DNA of 64,000 nt from Thalassia testudinum. Lineage: Eukaryota > Streptophyta > Magnoliopsida > Alismatales > Hydrocharitaceae. The notes beneath the pieces are model-generated. The model ran no database searches. It saw only the letters and a list, made by a program, of their open reading frames with translations, and had not been told where the DNA came from. The number at the start of each line of letters is the position of its first letter. The stretch's first letter is position 1. Below, in pieces: positions 34,548 to 47,009 of the stretch. The position numbers and the translations under genes are program-made. The stretch is from the NCBI GenBank assembly GCA_037157565.1, contig JAZHRO010000036.1, positions 128,038,001-128,102,000 on the forward strand, in the 5' to 3' direction.

Positions 34548-36667
34548 TCAACAGTCTGTGTACCCTCACTCGACTATCTCGGTTTGCCTAGTGGGCCTCA
34601 ACAGGAGTCGGTGTAGGGGGGCTAGTCCTAACCCCGGGCCCCATGGGGTGGCTAGCTCCCCCCTACACAAAAGGAACAATAGCTCTCCTCGGTACTACGT
34701 ACATGAGGGCCAACTCACATCCATACCAAGGGATAGTTGCTCTCCTCGGTACCGTGTACACGAGGGCCAGCTCACTTCCCTTACTAAGTCCTAACAGCCG
34801 CCCGTAGGCAACATGTTCCATCATTCCATAAATTTTTCCACATCATAGTTCTAGTTTCCTTTCAAATTCCCCATAGGGTTCATGCATAGATTTCCTTATT
34901 TCCATAGCATCCATATATCTCTATTCATGTCATGATTAATTAAACACATAACAGGTAGCTTATGGTTTTCACAATCCGATAATTATCTCAGCAATCAATT
35001 ATACAGGATACAACATACATTTTAGTTCAAATCAAGGTTCAATAATTATGAACAAGCAGCTCATGATTTAACACATTCGGGAAACATTACAACAGATTAA
35101 GCATTCAAATAATGCACATTCTTTTATCTTAGCCCTAGGGTTCATTGCACATCCTAAGGGTTCAATCAATAGTTCTAATGTAGCACGCACTTCAATTATG
35201 TAATTCATAGGGCATAGCAAAACCACTCTACCAGGGTAACCGGGAGATGTGGGGGCACAAATGGCGGATCTCGCAGGCTCCACAGGTCCCGTGCACACCA
35301 CGAACAGATGACCTATTCAACACGAACGACCAACCTACACATTACTAACATCTCATATGACAAGAAATGAGCTCAAAACACTTAGAACAAAGCTCCATCA
35401 CATTGGAAAATCCGACAGAAAGCCAACGGTACTTCGTTTGTGAAAAATCGACCTCGTTTAGGCCCTGAACCAGCCCAAACACACTTCTCGATTCACCTAA
35501 ATCGGACCAGGTAGGCTGGTCCAGCTGGACCGGCCGCCTGATACCTGAAATATTCCAACCAGATTGATATCAGACATTTGGAACAGCTTCCAGACATCTT
35601 AAATGACACCAAAATGCTCACCTTGCATTCTGCACTGAAATCGGACGTCTGGAACCCCTCACAATCGTCCGAGGGTCCTTTCAGACGTCTGGCAGTGCAC
35701 TCAGACATCTGGGATGAGTATCAGTCATCTGGAGAGACGTCCAGACATCGTAAAGTGTCTGGGGAGCTATGTCTGTGCCTCTTCCAAACGGCCCTGCATG
35801 TGCACAGTGACGTACTGTCACTCGCAGACAACACGTACGAAAAATACAGGTGGATAGGACCTTACTATTTGAATCTGCTTTATTGGATGTCTGGTGCTAC
35901 CTTCGGACGTCCGATCAGATGTCCGTTGAGAGATACAGACGTCTGATATGCGGAGAAAATTTCTCCTAGAGCCCTTCGCGAGACTTCCTCTCTTCGTAGA
36001 AAGTGACCACACCCTCTGCAGCACATGCATATCAAGGCACACAGACTGTGCAGAGAAGAATACGTCGAACATTGTGTACAAGTCTAGAACAGGGCATTAC
36101 TTAGATTTTGCACAGTATCAGACATCCGACGACAACTCTGGATGTCCGACCAGACGTCTGGTTCTACAGAAAAATGACTCCGCAGAACCGTTCATGAGCC
36201 TTTTCTCTTCGCAAAAACACCCCCCCTCACCAGGAGCTGCAGCAGCAATGGCGCTCCCTCAACTTTGCATGGACATGCTCCCTCCAAGCTCCATCGGCAG
36301 CTCTCCCAAGCTCCTCCTTGTGCCCTCAAACTCCCACAGTGGGAGCTCCTTGTGCGGGTAGGGAGGACATGGAGAGGAAGGGGGAAAGGAAGGTGATGGT
36401 GTGCGTTGCAGGGAGAAAATTGGAGATGGTGGGTGGCTCGGGATTCGGGGCCAGGTGTTTAAATAGAGTAGGGGGTTTAAGGTTTAGGGGTGTGGGTGTG
36501 GGTGTGTGTGAGCTTGGGTGGGGCCAGGGCATTTTGCAAGAAATGCCCTACAAGAGTTTTATTTATTCGCAGAACCCCCAAAACATGAAAAACAGGGGGT
36601 TATGAATTGCAGCAACCCCCTTTAATTTCAGAACATGGCCCCACAACCCTTGGGAAGGGTCATTTTA
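34548..36667 (-). mobile_element. Solo LTR H, part 2 of 2 (5' part)
   Basis: Continues 19159-20064 after removal of E2; the first five bases are the second TCAAC. On the minus strand the LTR starts at 36667 with TAAAATGACCC (the usual TG changed to TA) beside the GGTTT duplication. It holds GACGTC motifs at 35560-36170, a TATTTAAA-like box near 36460, a block at 35250-35330 that aligns in reverse with 4240-4330 of LTR C, and two tandem copies of a GGTACC...GAGGGCCA module at 34690-34780. Frames at 35.6-36.6 kb are fragmentary and unlike proteins. Confidence 0.85.
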
Positions 36668-36672
36668 GGTTT

Positions 36673-38540
36673 GGAATAGTCAATTTGATACTCAGAACCT
36701 GTTTTGAACTAAAATAAAAACATAGGCAGGTATTTGGTACATTTCGGGTCTAAACATAAATTGACCATGCAAATGACATCTAAAATAAAAATTTAAGTCA
36801 CCATCAACTTCCTTATGTCCAAATTAGGTTACCATCAAAATTTTGGCTCATTTGGACTTCACCTTGGCCAAGTTTGCAATTTGGCTCTTAATTCTCAATT
36901 TCTTTATAAATACCCCCTTAACTTTTGATTTTTTTGCTAAGAGGTCCCCACCAGCACTATCTCCACCTTCGACCTTCACGTTGCCGGTCGCAAACTCAGG
37001 TGAGGTCGTTTCCGCACCAGCTGGCCCTTTCTTCGTGTGCCAACAGGTGAAAAATATCCCCCATCTCACTTCGCTTCTCGTCGTCTAGTCATGGCACGTC
37101 CCTACCTCCTTTTTCTTCCTCGACGTTGCCGACGATGATGACCTTGGAGCTCCTCGACTTCACCTCTTTGTCTCTTATTGCCATCAAACGAGAGCACAGT
37201 TCTTCTCCCCTTATCATCATCGTTCTTCCTACCACAGAAAGTGGCTCTCCTACCCTCCTTGCTCCAAACTCCTTGTTGTCCTCTTCTTCTTCCATGCATT
37301 CTACCACAGTTCTTCCACACTAGCGTGCTCCTCCGACCCCCTCATCCATGATTAGGTAGGTATTTCTCTTCTCCTCCTTCTCAAGAGTAGATTAGGACCT
37401 TTAGATGTAGTTTTCTACCTCTATCTCTCTTTCCTCCTCACCGTCTTCTCCATCCAAGGCCATGCTCTGGCGTGAGCTCCAGCAACCACCTATCACGATA
37501 ACCACGCCTCGACATCGACCTCCGACCATCTCACCACCTTTGGCTTGATGTGAGCGGCAAAATTGCTCAACCAATTTGGGGATTCGACGCCTGAAAACGG
37601 TCACCGGAGCCCACTTGTTGCCATTGGCATCCTCGCATTTGCCCAGCCCACTCCGGCCTCCCCATGCCCAATCAAGGCCGCCATCACCTTAACCAACCTT
37701 CGACGAAGCTCTTCGACCTCTTGGTTTTGGACAAGACCATAAACCTTGCTAGGTCGACCCCGCCGTCTACCGCCATCCTCGAAGCCCAAAACTTCTCGTA
37801 AAGCTTGCTCACGGCACGAGGAACCCATTGCAACCTTCGACGCAAAGTTTCGTGCCATGAGGACCACTATCGACTACCACCGGACTCGCTGCTTCCTCTG
37901 CTGTCGTTCGCTGCCTTCGCCCATTCGATCGACCGAATAACGTCGCCACCAGGTCAGCAGTGCACCGACAAAGCTCCTTCGCCGCACATCGGCGAAGATC
38001 TCTTGCCGGAGCTCAATTCTGGTTGTGCTCTGGCGAGGCTTGTTGGAGTTGAGGATAAGAAGGCCAGGGGCCTATCCGCAGAAGAAGAATTTTGTAGGGA
38101 CTTATTTGCAAATTTTCAGGGACCAAATCTCAAGCCTCCAAGTATCGAAATGCGTGAGAAGTAATTGTCAGGGAATGATTTGAGATTTTTAATTAATTTG
38201 GTTTTCAATGAATTCTCATTGCAAAGTTTGGTCCATGCACTATTAAGCTTGATTATTTGATTGGCTTACGAAGTAAATGCTTGAAGAATACTTTTCTTAA
38301 TCTAATTTATGTGCCTAATTTTTACATTTATGAATTAGATTTGGATCATAGAGAATTGAATTAATTGCATCTCATCCTATTTTGTAAAAAATCTAAATAG
38401 TGATATTCGCGTATTTCTCGCTCCTAGAGATGACCCTGGGATACTTTTATTTCAAGAATTATAAATTTAAATGTTAGATTTGCTTTGGTCATCTATACTA
38501 TGACACAATGATTTTTAAACCTGATCGAAGCACGCTAACA
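36673..38540 (+). mobile_element. Solo LTR F, part 2 of 2
   Basis: Continues 18775-19158. It has a stretch like E1 LTR around 6560-6650 ('tccttatgtccaaattagg'), a TATAAATA box at 36905-36912 followed by CCCCCTTAAC as in LTR D, a long Pro/Ser-biased leader (36950-38160) and an AT-rich end. It ends CACGCTAACA at 38540, before GAGGA. No primer site follows, so it is a solo LTR. The 119-codon frame at 37805-38164 is in the leader and resembles no known family. Confidence 0.82.
36905..36912 (+). promoter_or_regulatory. TATA box of LTR F
   Basis: TATAAATA followed by CCCCCTTAAC; the near-identical block in LTR D supports a conserved core promoter. Confidence 0.65.
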
Positions 38541-38545
38541 GAGGA

Positions 38546-39111
38546 ACGACCACATCTAGGACTGTTGTTGGACCCTTCCATTGATCGAATGTGGGAGGCT
38601 TTATCTAAATTCATCACCACCTCTTGTTTACTGCAGTAGGCCATCTTTTCAGCATGCTACACTCCTAAGGCCTAGTGCTTGGATATAGTTGACTCAGTTG
38701 ACCCTTTTGCTGTATAATACCCTTTTGGTTTTCTGGTTGTAGGCCCTTTTTGTAATTGTGTATATATTTTGGCTAGGCCCTACCTCCGGTGTAAAAATGT
38801 AATCTAAACAGTGTATTGCTCTTGTACTTAATATGTATGGATGTTGCAGTCTATAGATGATGTATGGTAGCTAACTGTAAATTTGCTTTTATGTCATTTC
38901 ATTTAGCATCATTCTATGTTTCTCCACTTACTGCCAAGAATATATGTATGAAATGTATTAATGTGACATTATAAAGGTTAATAGTTTCCATTAACCTGAT
39001 AACCTGAAGAATGGAGTACTTACAACCCTAACCACCCTAGTGGTTGGGATCTTAGCACATCACACATTTTAAGCTAGTTTTCGATTCATCAGAAGGTTGT
39101 AGGGCATGACA
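38546..39111 (+). mobile_element. LTR-like unit G, part 3 of 3
   Basis: Continues 18774. AT-rich with 'cccttttggttttctggttgtaggccc' style text and a downstream transcript-end look, typical of R/U5 of plant Ty3 LTRs. It ends AGGGCATGACA at 39111, immediately before the copia frame resumes. No coding signal. Confidence 0.55.
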
Positions 39112-40410
39112 TCTCCTTGTCTACACTCTTTCATGCAATATCTTTGAAGAAATGGTTTAATATAGTTCTTTTATAATAATCTAAGAATACCTTAAAAGTG
39201 ATCCTGATGTATTTCGATTCCTAATACAAAAGAAACATCACCAAGATCTTTCATTTCCAATTTATTTGGGAGAAATCTCTTGGTTTCATGTAATAAAACC
39301 AAAAAAAATATGTTTGCCCCTGCAAAATTTGTGGTATTCATATTCATCAACCATATTTGCCTCAAAACCAAATCAGACAATAACTTGATGAAACTTATGA
39401 TACCACTGACGTGAAGCTTGCTTGAGTCCCAAGATGATTTTCTTTAATTTGCAAATTAGTTTATTTGCATCTCCTAGAACAAAGTTTTCTAGTTGCATCA
39501 TATGTATCGTTCATTAATGTCACCATTAAGAAATGCTATTTTGATATCTGGTGTAACTTAAGATCAAAATGAGCTACTGTCATCATGGTTCTACATGTCT
39601 TTTAGTGAAACTGGAGAGAATGTTTCTTTATAATCAATACATTCCTTCTGACGGAAGTCTTTTGCAAGAAGTTGAGCCTTATATTTGTCTACATCACCCT
39701 TAAAATCCCTTTTGGTCTTAATTATCCATTTGCAACTAATGGATTTCAAACCTTCAGGTAATGGAACAATTTCCCATACATCATTGTCACTCATTGACTT
39801 CATTTTCTCATTCATGGCATTATTCCACTCTTAAGAATTAGAACTTTGTATATCATGTTGGAGGGTAATTGGATTACCTTCCATCAGGCAAACCTCATGT
39901 TCTTGGAGAAAACCATTATAATAATTTAGAATTGCATTTCTCCTTTCCTTAGTGGATAGTCTCAAAGGCACTTGTTCTTGACTTTCTTAAGGTTGTTCAA
40001 TTTGAATTATGTAGCGATCTTCAACATTACCTTCTTTTGAGTTTGTTGGTGAACTAATATTAGGGATAAGAACCTAACGATGATTAATATGGTCCTTTAG
40101 GAGAGAATCAAGTTCTTCAAAGGTAGTGTTTTGTACCCCATCATCTCCATCCAAGCCAACATCCTCAAAGAAATAGGCATTGCTTGTCTTCAAAAAGGAT
40201 TTTTTTATGGGGCCATAAAATTTATAACCTTTAGATTGTTTTAGGTACTCAACAAAATAGCAACTAATCGTTCTTGAGTCCAATTTCTTTTCATATGGCC
40301 AATAAGGCCTTGCTTCAACTGGACTTCCTGAAATGTGAAAGTGTCTCAAATTAGGCACTCTGCCCATCCACCATTCAAATGGGGTTTTAAATACTATTTT
40401 TGTTGGCACC
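39112..40410 (-). pseudogene. Ty1/copia pol, integrase C-terminus and reverse transcriptase (segment 2 of 4)
   Basis: Minus-strand reading gives integrase C-terminal blocks RVPTKIVFKTPFEWW, VPNLRHFHISGSP, KKLDSRTISCYFVEY, then reverse transcriptase: MKSMSDNDVWEIVPLPEG, CKWIIKTKRDFKGDVDKYKA, ETFSPVSLKD, NKLEMKDLGDVSFVLGI and LLQ(R)YCMKECRQG. Much of the RT core between 39380 and 39590, including the YVDD region, is degraded. Stops and frameshifts are frequent. The integrase part continues at 50165 across E3 (NRV rejoined to PTK), and the RT part continues at 3109. Confidence 0.88.
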
Positions 40411-40940
40411 TAGTAGAACTCGAATAGGTTGTGTTAATATGGTGAAATTATCGTTGAAGTTATTATAGTGGGTTAACCTAAATCGAGTCTAGCCATCTTT
40501 CACAAATTTTTTTTTTTAACCTGGCCTACTTGATTTTATCTTGGTCACTTTTAGGCCCAGGGTCGATCTCAGGGAGGCGGGAATTAAAGGTCAAGGAGTT
40601 TCTACGCCTTTCCTAAAACGTATCTCTTTCTTGCGTTTATTTGTTTTTCTGGTTTTTCTATTTAAGATTTTTTTATTGATAATATTGTCCTTGAGGTACA
40701 CCCTCAAAATCAAGTTCTTGGCTTTGAGCCAAATGGTTCTTGGCTTGTAGCCAACTTAGGGTTTCCAAAAACTGGTCCTGCTATTTGCAAGATCGAGTAC
40801 CTGCAAGACATTATCTTTTCTCTTTTACTTTTTTTTTTCTTTTTAATAGCGGGAAACAAAAGATAAATAAAAACAAGGTAGGTTGTTGGTAAAGAAGGGA
40901 ATACTTAGCTTAATATATGTATAGATATATAATAGACACA

Positions 40941-41004
<64 letters not shown>

Positions 41005-41276
41005 CATAGGGGTGGAGGTGGAAGTGGAAATGGAGTGTAGCACAGTGTCAAGTTGGTCCACATCTAGTAAGACGCAACCAACAAGACGGAGTGCTGCATG
41101 GAATGTAGGATGGATGTGTGGGAGTGTGTGTGAAGGTGCTTGCTTTGTGCGGATATCGGGGAATATCGGCAACTGGTGCAGATATTCCCACGATATGATG
41201 CGCGGTGGAGTGACTAGTGCATGAGAGTATGAGTGGTGAAGTGTATATACGGATGTGGGTAGGTGGATGTGTAAGG

Positions 41277-41310
<34 letters not shown>

Positions 41311-42554
41311 TTTAGATAGATCTATAACTATATATGTGTAGTTGTGTATATATAGATATGTAAATATGTATATGTATATGCATATATATATTTGTATATA
41401 TATATAGATATATATGTATATATGTATGTATTATAAATAAATAAATAAATAAATATATATATATATAGGTGTGAGTGTGTACAAGTGTGTGTGTGTATGT
41501 TGGAGGAGTGTGAGAGAGAGGGAGAAGTTAAGCCGTCTAGCGGGTTAGAGCGCCGTCTGGAGGGCAGGACGTGTGCAGGCGCACAAGGGTTGCGCGCGGG
41601 CGTGCAGGCTTAAACGAGTGCGGGCGAGTGCGGGAGAGTGCAGCATAGCACACAACGCTGTGGGTGGGCGAGTGTGGGTGACCGGCTGGCGCGGGTAGCG
41701 GGCGAGGAGAGAGAGCGTGTTGCCACCGGCTAAGTGAGAAGCGAGCCGGTGGCTACAATGTCATGTAGACTGCGCACTATAGTGTGCTACAGTGCGGGAG
41801 CGGTTTGCCGATCGGTAGCGGCCGGTTTCGCGAGCCTTGCACGCTAGGAAGCGCCTGTGCGCACGGGAAGAGCTTGCGCAGGGCCTACAGGAGCGTGTGC
41901 AGTGGCTGGTGGTGCTGTGGGCCGACGTTGCTGCTGCTGGAGCTTCTGAGCTTGAAGCTTTGCAATGGCGGTGAGGGCATTCAGCGATGAAAACAAACGG
42001 TGAAACCACCACGCCTACCTGCTCATGAAAGAGCTGGGCGGTGGTGGAACTCACAGTGGAGGTTGTGGGACCATTGTGAGTTTTCTCCTGCCCACAGTGT
42101 GTCTCTTCAGTGAGAAGAGATACTGCGTATAGAGAGGGAGAGGGGAGGAGGTTGGCCTGACGATGGTGAAAAAAAGTTCCTGTATGTCTCTGTGCAAAGG
42201 CCTCCTCGCACAAGGGAGAGAGCAAGGCAATATATAGCCGAGGAAGCATGTCACGGCCATGCTACTGGCATCGCTTCTCCAGCCATGCTGCTAGCAGAGG
42301 AGTGGCGTGAAGAGGCGCGCATGCACCCTGCCCTGCAGCCGTGAGAAATTCAAAGCAAATAAAGAAATGAAAATGGTGAAATTGCAATGCAGCACTTGAT
42401 GAAAATGTTAGTTAATAGATGGCCAATTATTTATACTCTCCTCCCCTCCTTAAAATTGCATGCATGTGTCTATTTACAAATGCAACTATAGCTAGCAGTG
42501 CTAGGAAATAACACAAGATGGTATAATTACTGGTGTATTTTTGCTGTGCAATCA
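40411..42554 (-). repeat. E3 3' LTR (2.14 kb)
   Basis: On the minus strand it starts TGATTGCACAGC at 42554 and ends TTCTACTA at 40411. A TATA-like TATATAT lies at about 42230 (minus). It matches the 5' fragment 49294-50164 from about 41690 onward. Its U5 side holds long microsatellites (40942-41002, 41277-41460) and a GC-rich block (41520-41760). The text 'gtcgatctcagggaggcg' near 40561 matches E4 near 56550, a shared U5 block. Confidence 0.88.
40942..41002. repeat. (TA)n microsatellite, about 30 units
   Basis: An uninterrupted TA run in the U5 side of the E3 3' LTR. Further low-complexity runs are at 41277-41310 (A18 then TA), 41380-41425 (TA-rich) and 41434-41455 (AAAT repeats). Confidence 0.95.
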
Positions 42555-42555
42555 T

Positions 42556-42591
42556 ACCCCCATGCCTATCTTTTGCTAGTCCCTAGCAAAA
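42556..42591 (-). promoter_or_regulatory. Polypurine tract and stem-loop next to E3 3' LTR
   Basis: Minus-strand GGCATGGGGGT ends two bases before the LTR start, the place of the plus-strand primer. Just upstream (minus strand) is a perfect stem-loop TTTTGCTAG-GGA-CTAGCAAAA (42571-42591). The same arrangement recurs in E4 at 58739-58772. Confidence 0.78.
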
Positions 42592-43915
42592 CATTTTGTA
42601 TTGTATTTAGAAATGATCTTAAGCTGAAGGTTTTCTTTTGAGGCGGCATGGGTGTGTTTGTCTGTTGGATATTGTGAGAACCAATTGCAGAGAAGACTCC
42701 CAGTACTTTAAGTCTTATATAACATAGACCATCTCTCAATTAACTTGGACTCTTGATATTTAAACCTTAAGTACGATTTCCAGGACTCAGAAGGTTTTTG
42801 CCATACTCGAGAGCTCAAGAGATTATGGTTCGTGCATAGTGAAGGATCAAGATTGACCAGATGAACATTAAGACTCAAGCCCAGGGTTTCACGAATTTTT
42901 TTAAGTGCAAGTTGGTCCCAATTTCAGCTTGTGTCTTCGGATTGACCTTTAAAAAGATGACGGAAAACTCAACTCCCATTTTATTGCTTTTGTGGCTCAA
43001 GGAATATATGGTAGAAGCAGGGTATTTATGACGTACCCTGAAACTTTTTGGAGAGGAGAATTTACAGACATTTAAGAGATATACTGACTTATTTGCATAA
43101 TTTTTTTTTTTTGAAACAAGTGTCAGTATATCTCACAACTTTATTTGGAGGAGCACACATTTTTGGTGGGAGAGTTCCTTTTTGGTGGAAAGGGTTTCTC
43201 CTAGATACAAGACTAAAGCCTGGGATAAAAAGTCTACCTACGCGCACAGGGAAGGACTCCACCTTCCCTAATGAACACTAGGGTTGGATCTTATGTTCAC
43301 CTGGTCTTTCTTGATATGTATAGTGTGAACCAAGCTTACTTAGGCTCTCAAGTAAAAGCAAACCAACGAATCCTGTACTGGTGACTCAGGTACAAGAATA
43401 CGTCCTTAGTTAAGAGAGATTCTGATCTATCTTGTCAATGCTCAAGTGAATTAAACCAAGCCTGAGCGAATCAAGCTTCTGTGGCCTGGAAAGTCTTCAA
43501 AATAGTGGTTGAATATCCATAAACACTTATTGTATTTTTGTTTTAGCCTTCAGATCATTACTAAACACCCTTTTTTTTTTTTGCTATGTACATATTTATA
43601 GATGGATATATATAATGCAAGTTACATGATACCATATAATACCCAGATCCTATGGATGCCTATCCACCCCCCCATGCCAAATGATGCTATGTCCTCATAT
43701 GCATGCAGGGTAGAGGAAGGTCCAAAGATTGGGGAACAAGAGCTGACGTGCAAGGTATATAGCAGGGTGGTAGGGTGGGTGGATGGTGGGTGGTGAAGTG
43801 AAGAAGTGCGAAGTGAAGTGACATGGAAGTGTGTACGTGGAGGAGTGTTGCTGGGGTGCCTCCCAACGAGCGCTGAATTTAACGTCCCCCGCTAGACTCA
43901 GAGTGAGGCACGAAA
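42592..43915 (-). other. E3 noncoding part between integrase and 3' LTR
   Basis: 1.3 kb with no conserved protein signal. It has a second polypurine-like tract (minus strand GGCATGGGGGGGT, 43666-43678) followed by an imperfect stem-loop, and two TTTTTGGTGG motifs at about 43158-43190. The text around 43850-43900 ('ttgggaggc', 'acgttaaattc' on the minus strand) is the usual tail after Athila pol. No envelope-like gene is recognisable. Confidence 0.6.
43666..43678 (-). promoter_or_regulatory. Second polypurine-like tract of E3
   Basis: Minus-strand GGCATGGGGGGGT about 1.1 kb upstream of the LTR-adjacent tract; an imperfect stem-loop with loop AGGA (minus strand, 43685-43705) lies beside it. 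E4 has the equivalent at 62251-62263. Confidence 0.55.
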
Positions 43916-45240
43916 TTAGTTACCCTCCAGCAGGGCAATAGTTTCACCAACGGGGGCAGGTTCATGAGTAAGATAGGGTTTTAAACGCTGCCCATTGACC
44001 GTAAATTTATGCCCAGATTTGGGATCTTCAATTTCAACGGCCCCGTTGGGAAATGGTCTCGAGACCAAGAAGGGACTAGTCCATTTGGACTTCAATTTCC
44101 CTGGAAAGAATTTGATCTGGGCATTGTAAAGTCAAACTTGTTGAGATGGCTCAAATTCCTTCCGCTGAATTCGGCAGTCTTGAAAAGCCTTATTGCGTTG
44201 CTTGTAAGTTAAGGTAGAATCATAGGCTTCACAACGGAACTCTTCCAGCTCTTGGAGTTGGAGTTTCCTTTCTCGACCACACAGGTCTGGGTCGAGGTTA
44301 CATTGGCGAACCACCTAATAAGCGCAGTGCTCCAGCTCCATGGGCAAATGACAAGGCTTCCCATAAATGATTCTATAAAGAGACATACCTAGGGGAGCCT
44401 TGAAGGCGGTCCGATATGCCCAAAGTGCGTCAATCAGCTTGTTGGACCAATCCTTTCTGTTAGGCCGAACCATTTTTTGGAGAATTTGCTTGATTTGCCG
44501 GTTCGACACCTCAGCCTGGTCGTTCATCTGAGGATGATACAGAGATGCGATATGATGGTGGACTCCATATTTCCTCAGAAGTGCCCGAAAAGAAGCATGG
44601 GTAAAATGGCTTCCTCCATTCGAGATAATGGCTCAAGGGATCCCAAAGCATGCAAAAATGTGGTCTTTGACAAATCGAGTAGATATGACATGGTCAGCAT
44701 GGCGCGTGGGAATAGCCTCGATCCATTTGGAAACATAATCAACAGCAACGAGGATGTACTCGAAGCCGTTGGAAGGAGGAAAGGGACCCATGAAATCGAT
44801 TCCCCAAATGTCGAAGATTTCAGTAGCTAGGGTGGGTTGTAAGGGTATCATGTCACGACGTGACATTGACCCTAACGACTGGCACCTGGTGCAATGTTTG
44901 GCGTAATTGTGTGCATCTTGGTGAAGGGAGGGCCAAAAGAAACTACACTGTAACACCTTGGCTACAGTTTTCCTCCCAGAGAAATGGCCTCCGCAGGCCT
45001 GATTGTGGCAGAAGGATAGTACACTGGGGAATTCGCTGTCAGGAATATAGCGATGGATGATCTGGTCAGCACCTATTCGAAAAAGTAGTGGATTATCCCA
45101 GAAATAATACTTTGCTTCTTCATTGAGATGCTCGCGCTGGATTTTAACCCAGTCACGTGGAAGGGAACAAGAAGCAAGGTAATTGGCAATGTCGGCATAC
45201 CAAGGTCCACTTGCCACATTAATTGCCAATAGGTGCTCAT
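43916..45240 (-). pseudogene. int: E3 integrase (pseudogene, nearly complete)
   Basis: The zinc finger reads [11 protein letters not shown] ... [16 protein letters not shown]. Core: [18 protein letters not shown] (first Asp), ISNGGSHF where the family has SDGGSHF (second catalytic Asp changed to Asn), and [15 protein letters not shown] (Glu). The C-terminal part has [58 protein letters not shown] and ends at a TAA stop (43916-43918). A TGA after CFGIP (44633) and a stop after RKEFEPSQQV (44132) break the frame. It belongs to the same reading as RNase H upstream. Confidence 0.92.
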
Positions 45241-45860
45241 CGGGAAAAACCTCATTGATCGGCAGGGTAAGTTCAATGTGGTCAGGGTCCAGTCTCGAGA
45301 GATGATCAGCAACAACATTCTGGGCACCGGCCTTATCGCAGATCTCAATGTCAAATTCTTGGAGCAGAAGGATCCAACGAATTAGTCTAGGCTTGGCATC
45401 CTTCTTGTGTATGAGATGGCGAATGGCCGCGTGGTCAGTGAATACAATAACATGCGAGCTCAGAAGGTAAGAGCAGAATTTCTCCAGTCCAAAGACGACC
45501 GCCAATAGTTCTTTCTCAGTGGTTGTATAATTACGCTGGGCCTTGTCCAATGTCTTACTGGTGTAGTACACCACGAAGGGGTGTCTATCGCGTCTTTGTC
45601 CCAGGATGGCTTCGACTGCAAGGTTGGAAGCGTCACACATGAGTTCAAAGTTGTGGGACCAGTTAGGTGGCTAGAGAACAGGGGCCTTGGTGACAGCATC
45701 ACGTAGCTGCATGAATGCTCGTATGCAGTCGGGGCCCATATCAAAGGGTACCTCGGTTGATATGAGATGAGTTAAAGGTCTAGAAATCTTGGAGAAGTCT
45801 TTGATGAATCTCCTATAGAAACTGACGTGTCCCAAGAAGGAGCGGATTTATTTGGCAAAG
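45241..45860 (-). pseudogene. E3 RNase H pseudogene
   Basis: Minus-strand blocks: [18 protein letters not shown] (catalytic Asp), [33 protein letters not shown] (catalytic Glu), [14 protein letters not shown] (catalytic Asp), [22 protein letters not shown]. From 45640 to the integrase stop at 44633 the frame is open for 335 codons, the longest in the window. The upstream part has FYRRFIKDFSKI, with stops near 45848 and 45672. Confidence 0.92.
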
Positions 45861-46960
45861 CTAGGCATAGGTAAATCAGCAATTACATCAAGCTTGTATC
45901 TGTCAACCTCAATACCCCTATCGGAGATGATATGCCTAAGAACAATTCTCTCGTGTACCATAAAATGACTTTTTTCCCAGGAAAGCACGAGGTTCACATC
46001 AATACATCTCAGAAGGATACGGGTCAGGTTGGCAAGACAGTCATCAAAAGAGGGTCCAATGACCGAAAAGTCATCCATGAAGACCTCAAGAAAGTCACCC
46101 ACCATGTCATGGAATATCACCAGCGTACATCTCTGGAAAGTTGCTGGTGCATTACAAAGTATGAAAGGCATCCTTCTAAATGCGAAGGTGCCGAAGGGGC
46201 AGGTAAAGGTGGTTTTCCCTTGATCTCGGGGGTCAATTGCCACTTGGTTATATCCAGAGAATCCATCCAGGAAATAAAAAAATTTATTTCCCTCTAACCG
46301 CTCCAGGATTTGGCCAATAAAAGGTAGCGGAAAGTGATCTTTCTTAGTTGCAGCATTTAGTTTCCTATAGTCTACACACACTCTTCAAGATGTAGGAGTG
46401 CGTGTAGGGATGGATTCGCGCCTGTCATTGACACGGATGGTGAGTCCAGCCTTTTTGGGCACGACATGAATCGGGCTCACCTAGGGGCTATCGCTGATCG
46501 GGTAGATTATACCCGCATCCAGCCACTTAATAATTTCCTTTTTAATGACCTCCCTCATGTTAGGGTTGAGACGCCGCTGCATCTCACGGGAAGGCCGAGC
46601 CTCCTCCTCCGTATATATACGGTGAGTGCAGTAGGAGGGGCTAATGCCAGTTAAGTCTGATAAGGACCATCCAATGGCTGCCTTGTGTTCCATAAGGACC
46701 TTTGTTAGTTTGCACTCTTGCTCCTTGGTCAATTTTGAACTTGATTACGGGGAGCGTTTCATTTAGTCCCAAGAAAACATACTTAAGCGTATCAGGCAGC
46801 TCTTTCAGCTCGGGAGAGGATGGTGAAAGATCCGGCATTTCTGGGAATGAGAGTGTCCTAAGCGGATCAGAAGAAAACAAAGCAAGAGGAAGAAGTTGGC
46901 CCTCAAATTGGCCAAGAAGAGGGGTATCTTGGATTGATGGATCCAAAAAGGGATAGCCCC
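45861..46960 (-). pseudogene. rt: E3 reverse transcriptase pseudogene
   Basis: Minus-strand blocks: LKYVFLGLNETLPVI, AAIGWSLSDLTGIS, RRLNPNMREVIKKEI, WLDAGIIYPISDSP, a stop near 46481, VVPKKAGLTI, RVCVDYRKLN, KKDHFPLPFIGQILE, FFYFLDGFSGYNQVAI, FAFRRMPFILCNAPATF, and the catalytic FMDDFSVIG, followed by NLVLSWEKSHFMV. The open stretch 45848-46381 has 177 codons. The catalytic aspartates are intact; a Gly-to-Ile change (MPFIL for MPFGL) is unusual. Confidence 0.92.
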
Positions 46961-47009
46961 AGTGAGCAGTATGTGGGCTCAAGGTCCCAATGTGGAGTTG
47001 CAATTCCGC

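Noticed and set aside
37805..38164. 119-codon frame as a small host gene
   Set aside because: It lies downstream of the TATA box of solo LTR F, in its leader, with no recognisable domain.
40942..41172. 109-codon frame over the TA repeat as a protein
   Set aside because: It is an Ile/Tyr repeat translated from a microsatellite.
43000..43900. Envelope-like gene downstream of E3 integrase
   Set aside because: No long frame, signal peptide or membrane segment could be supported.
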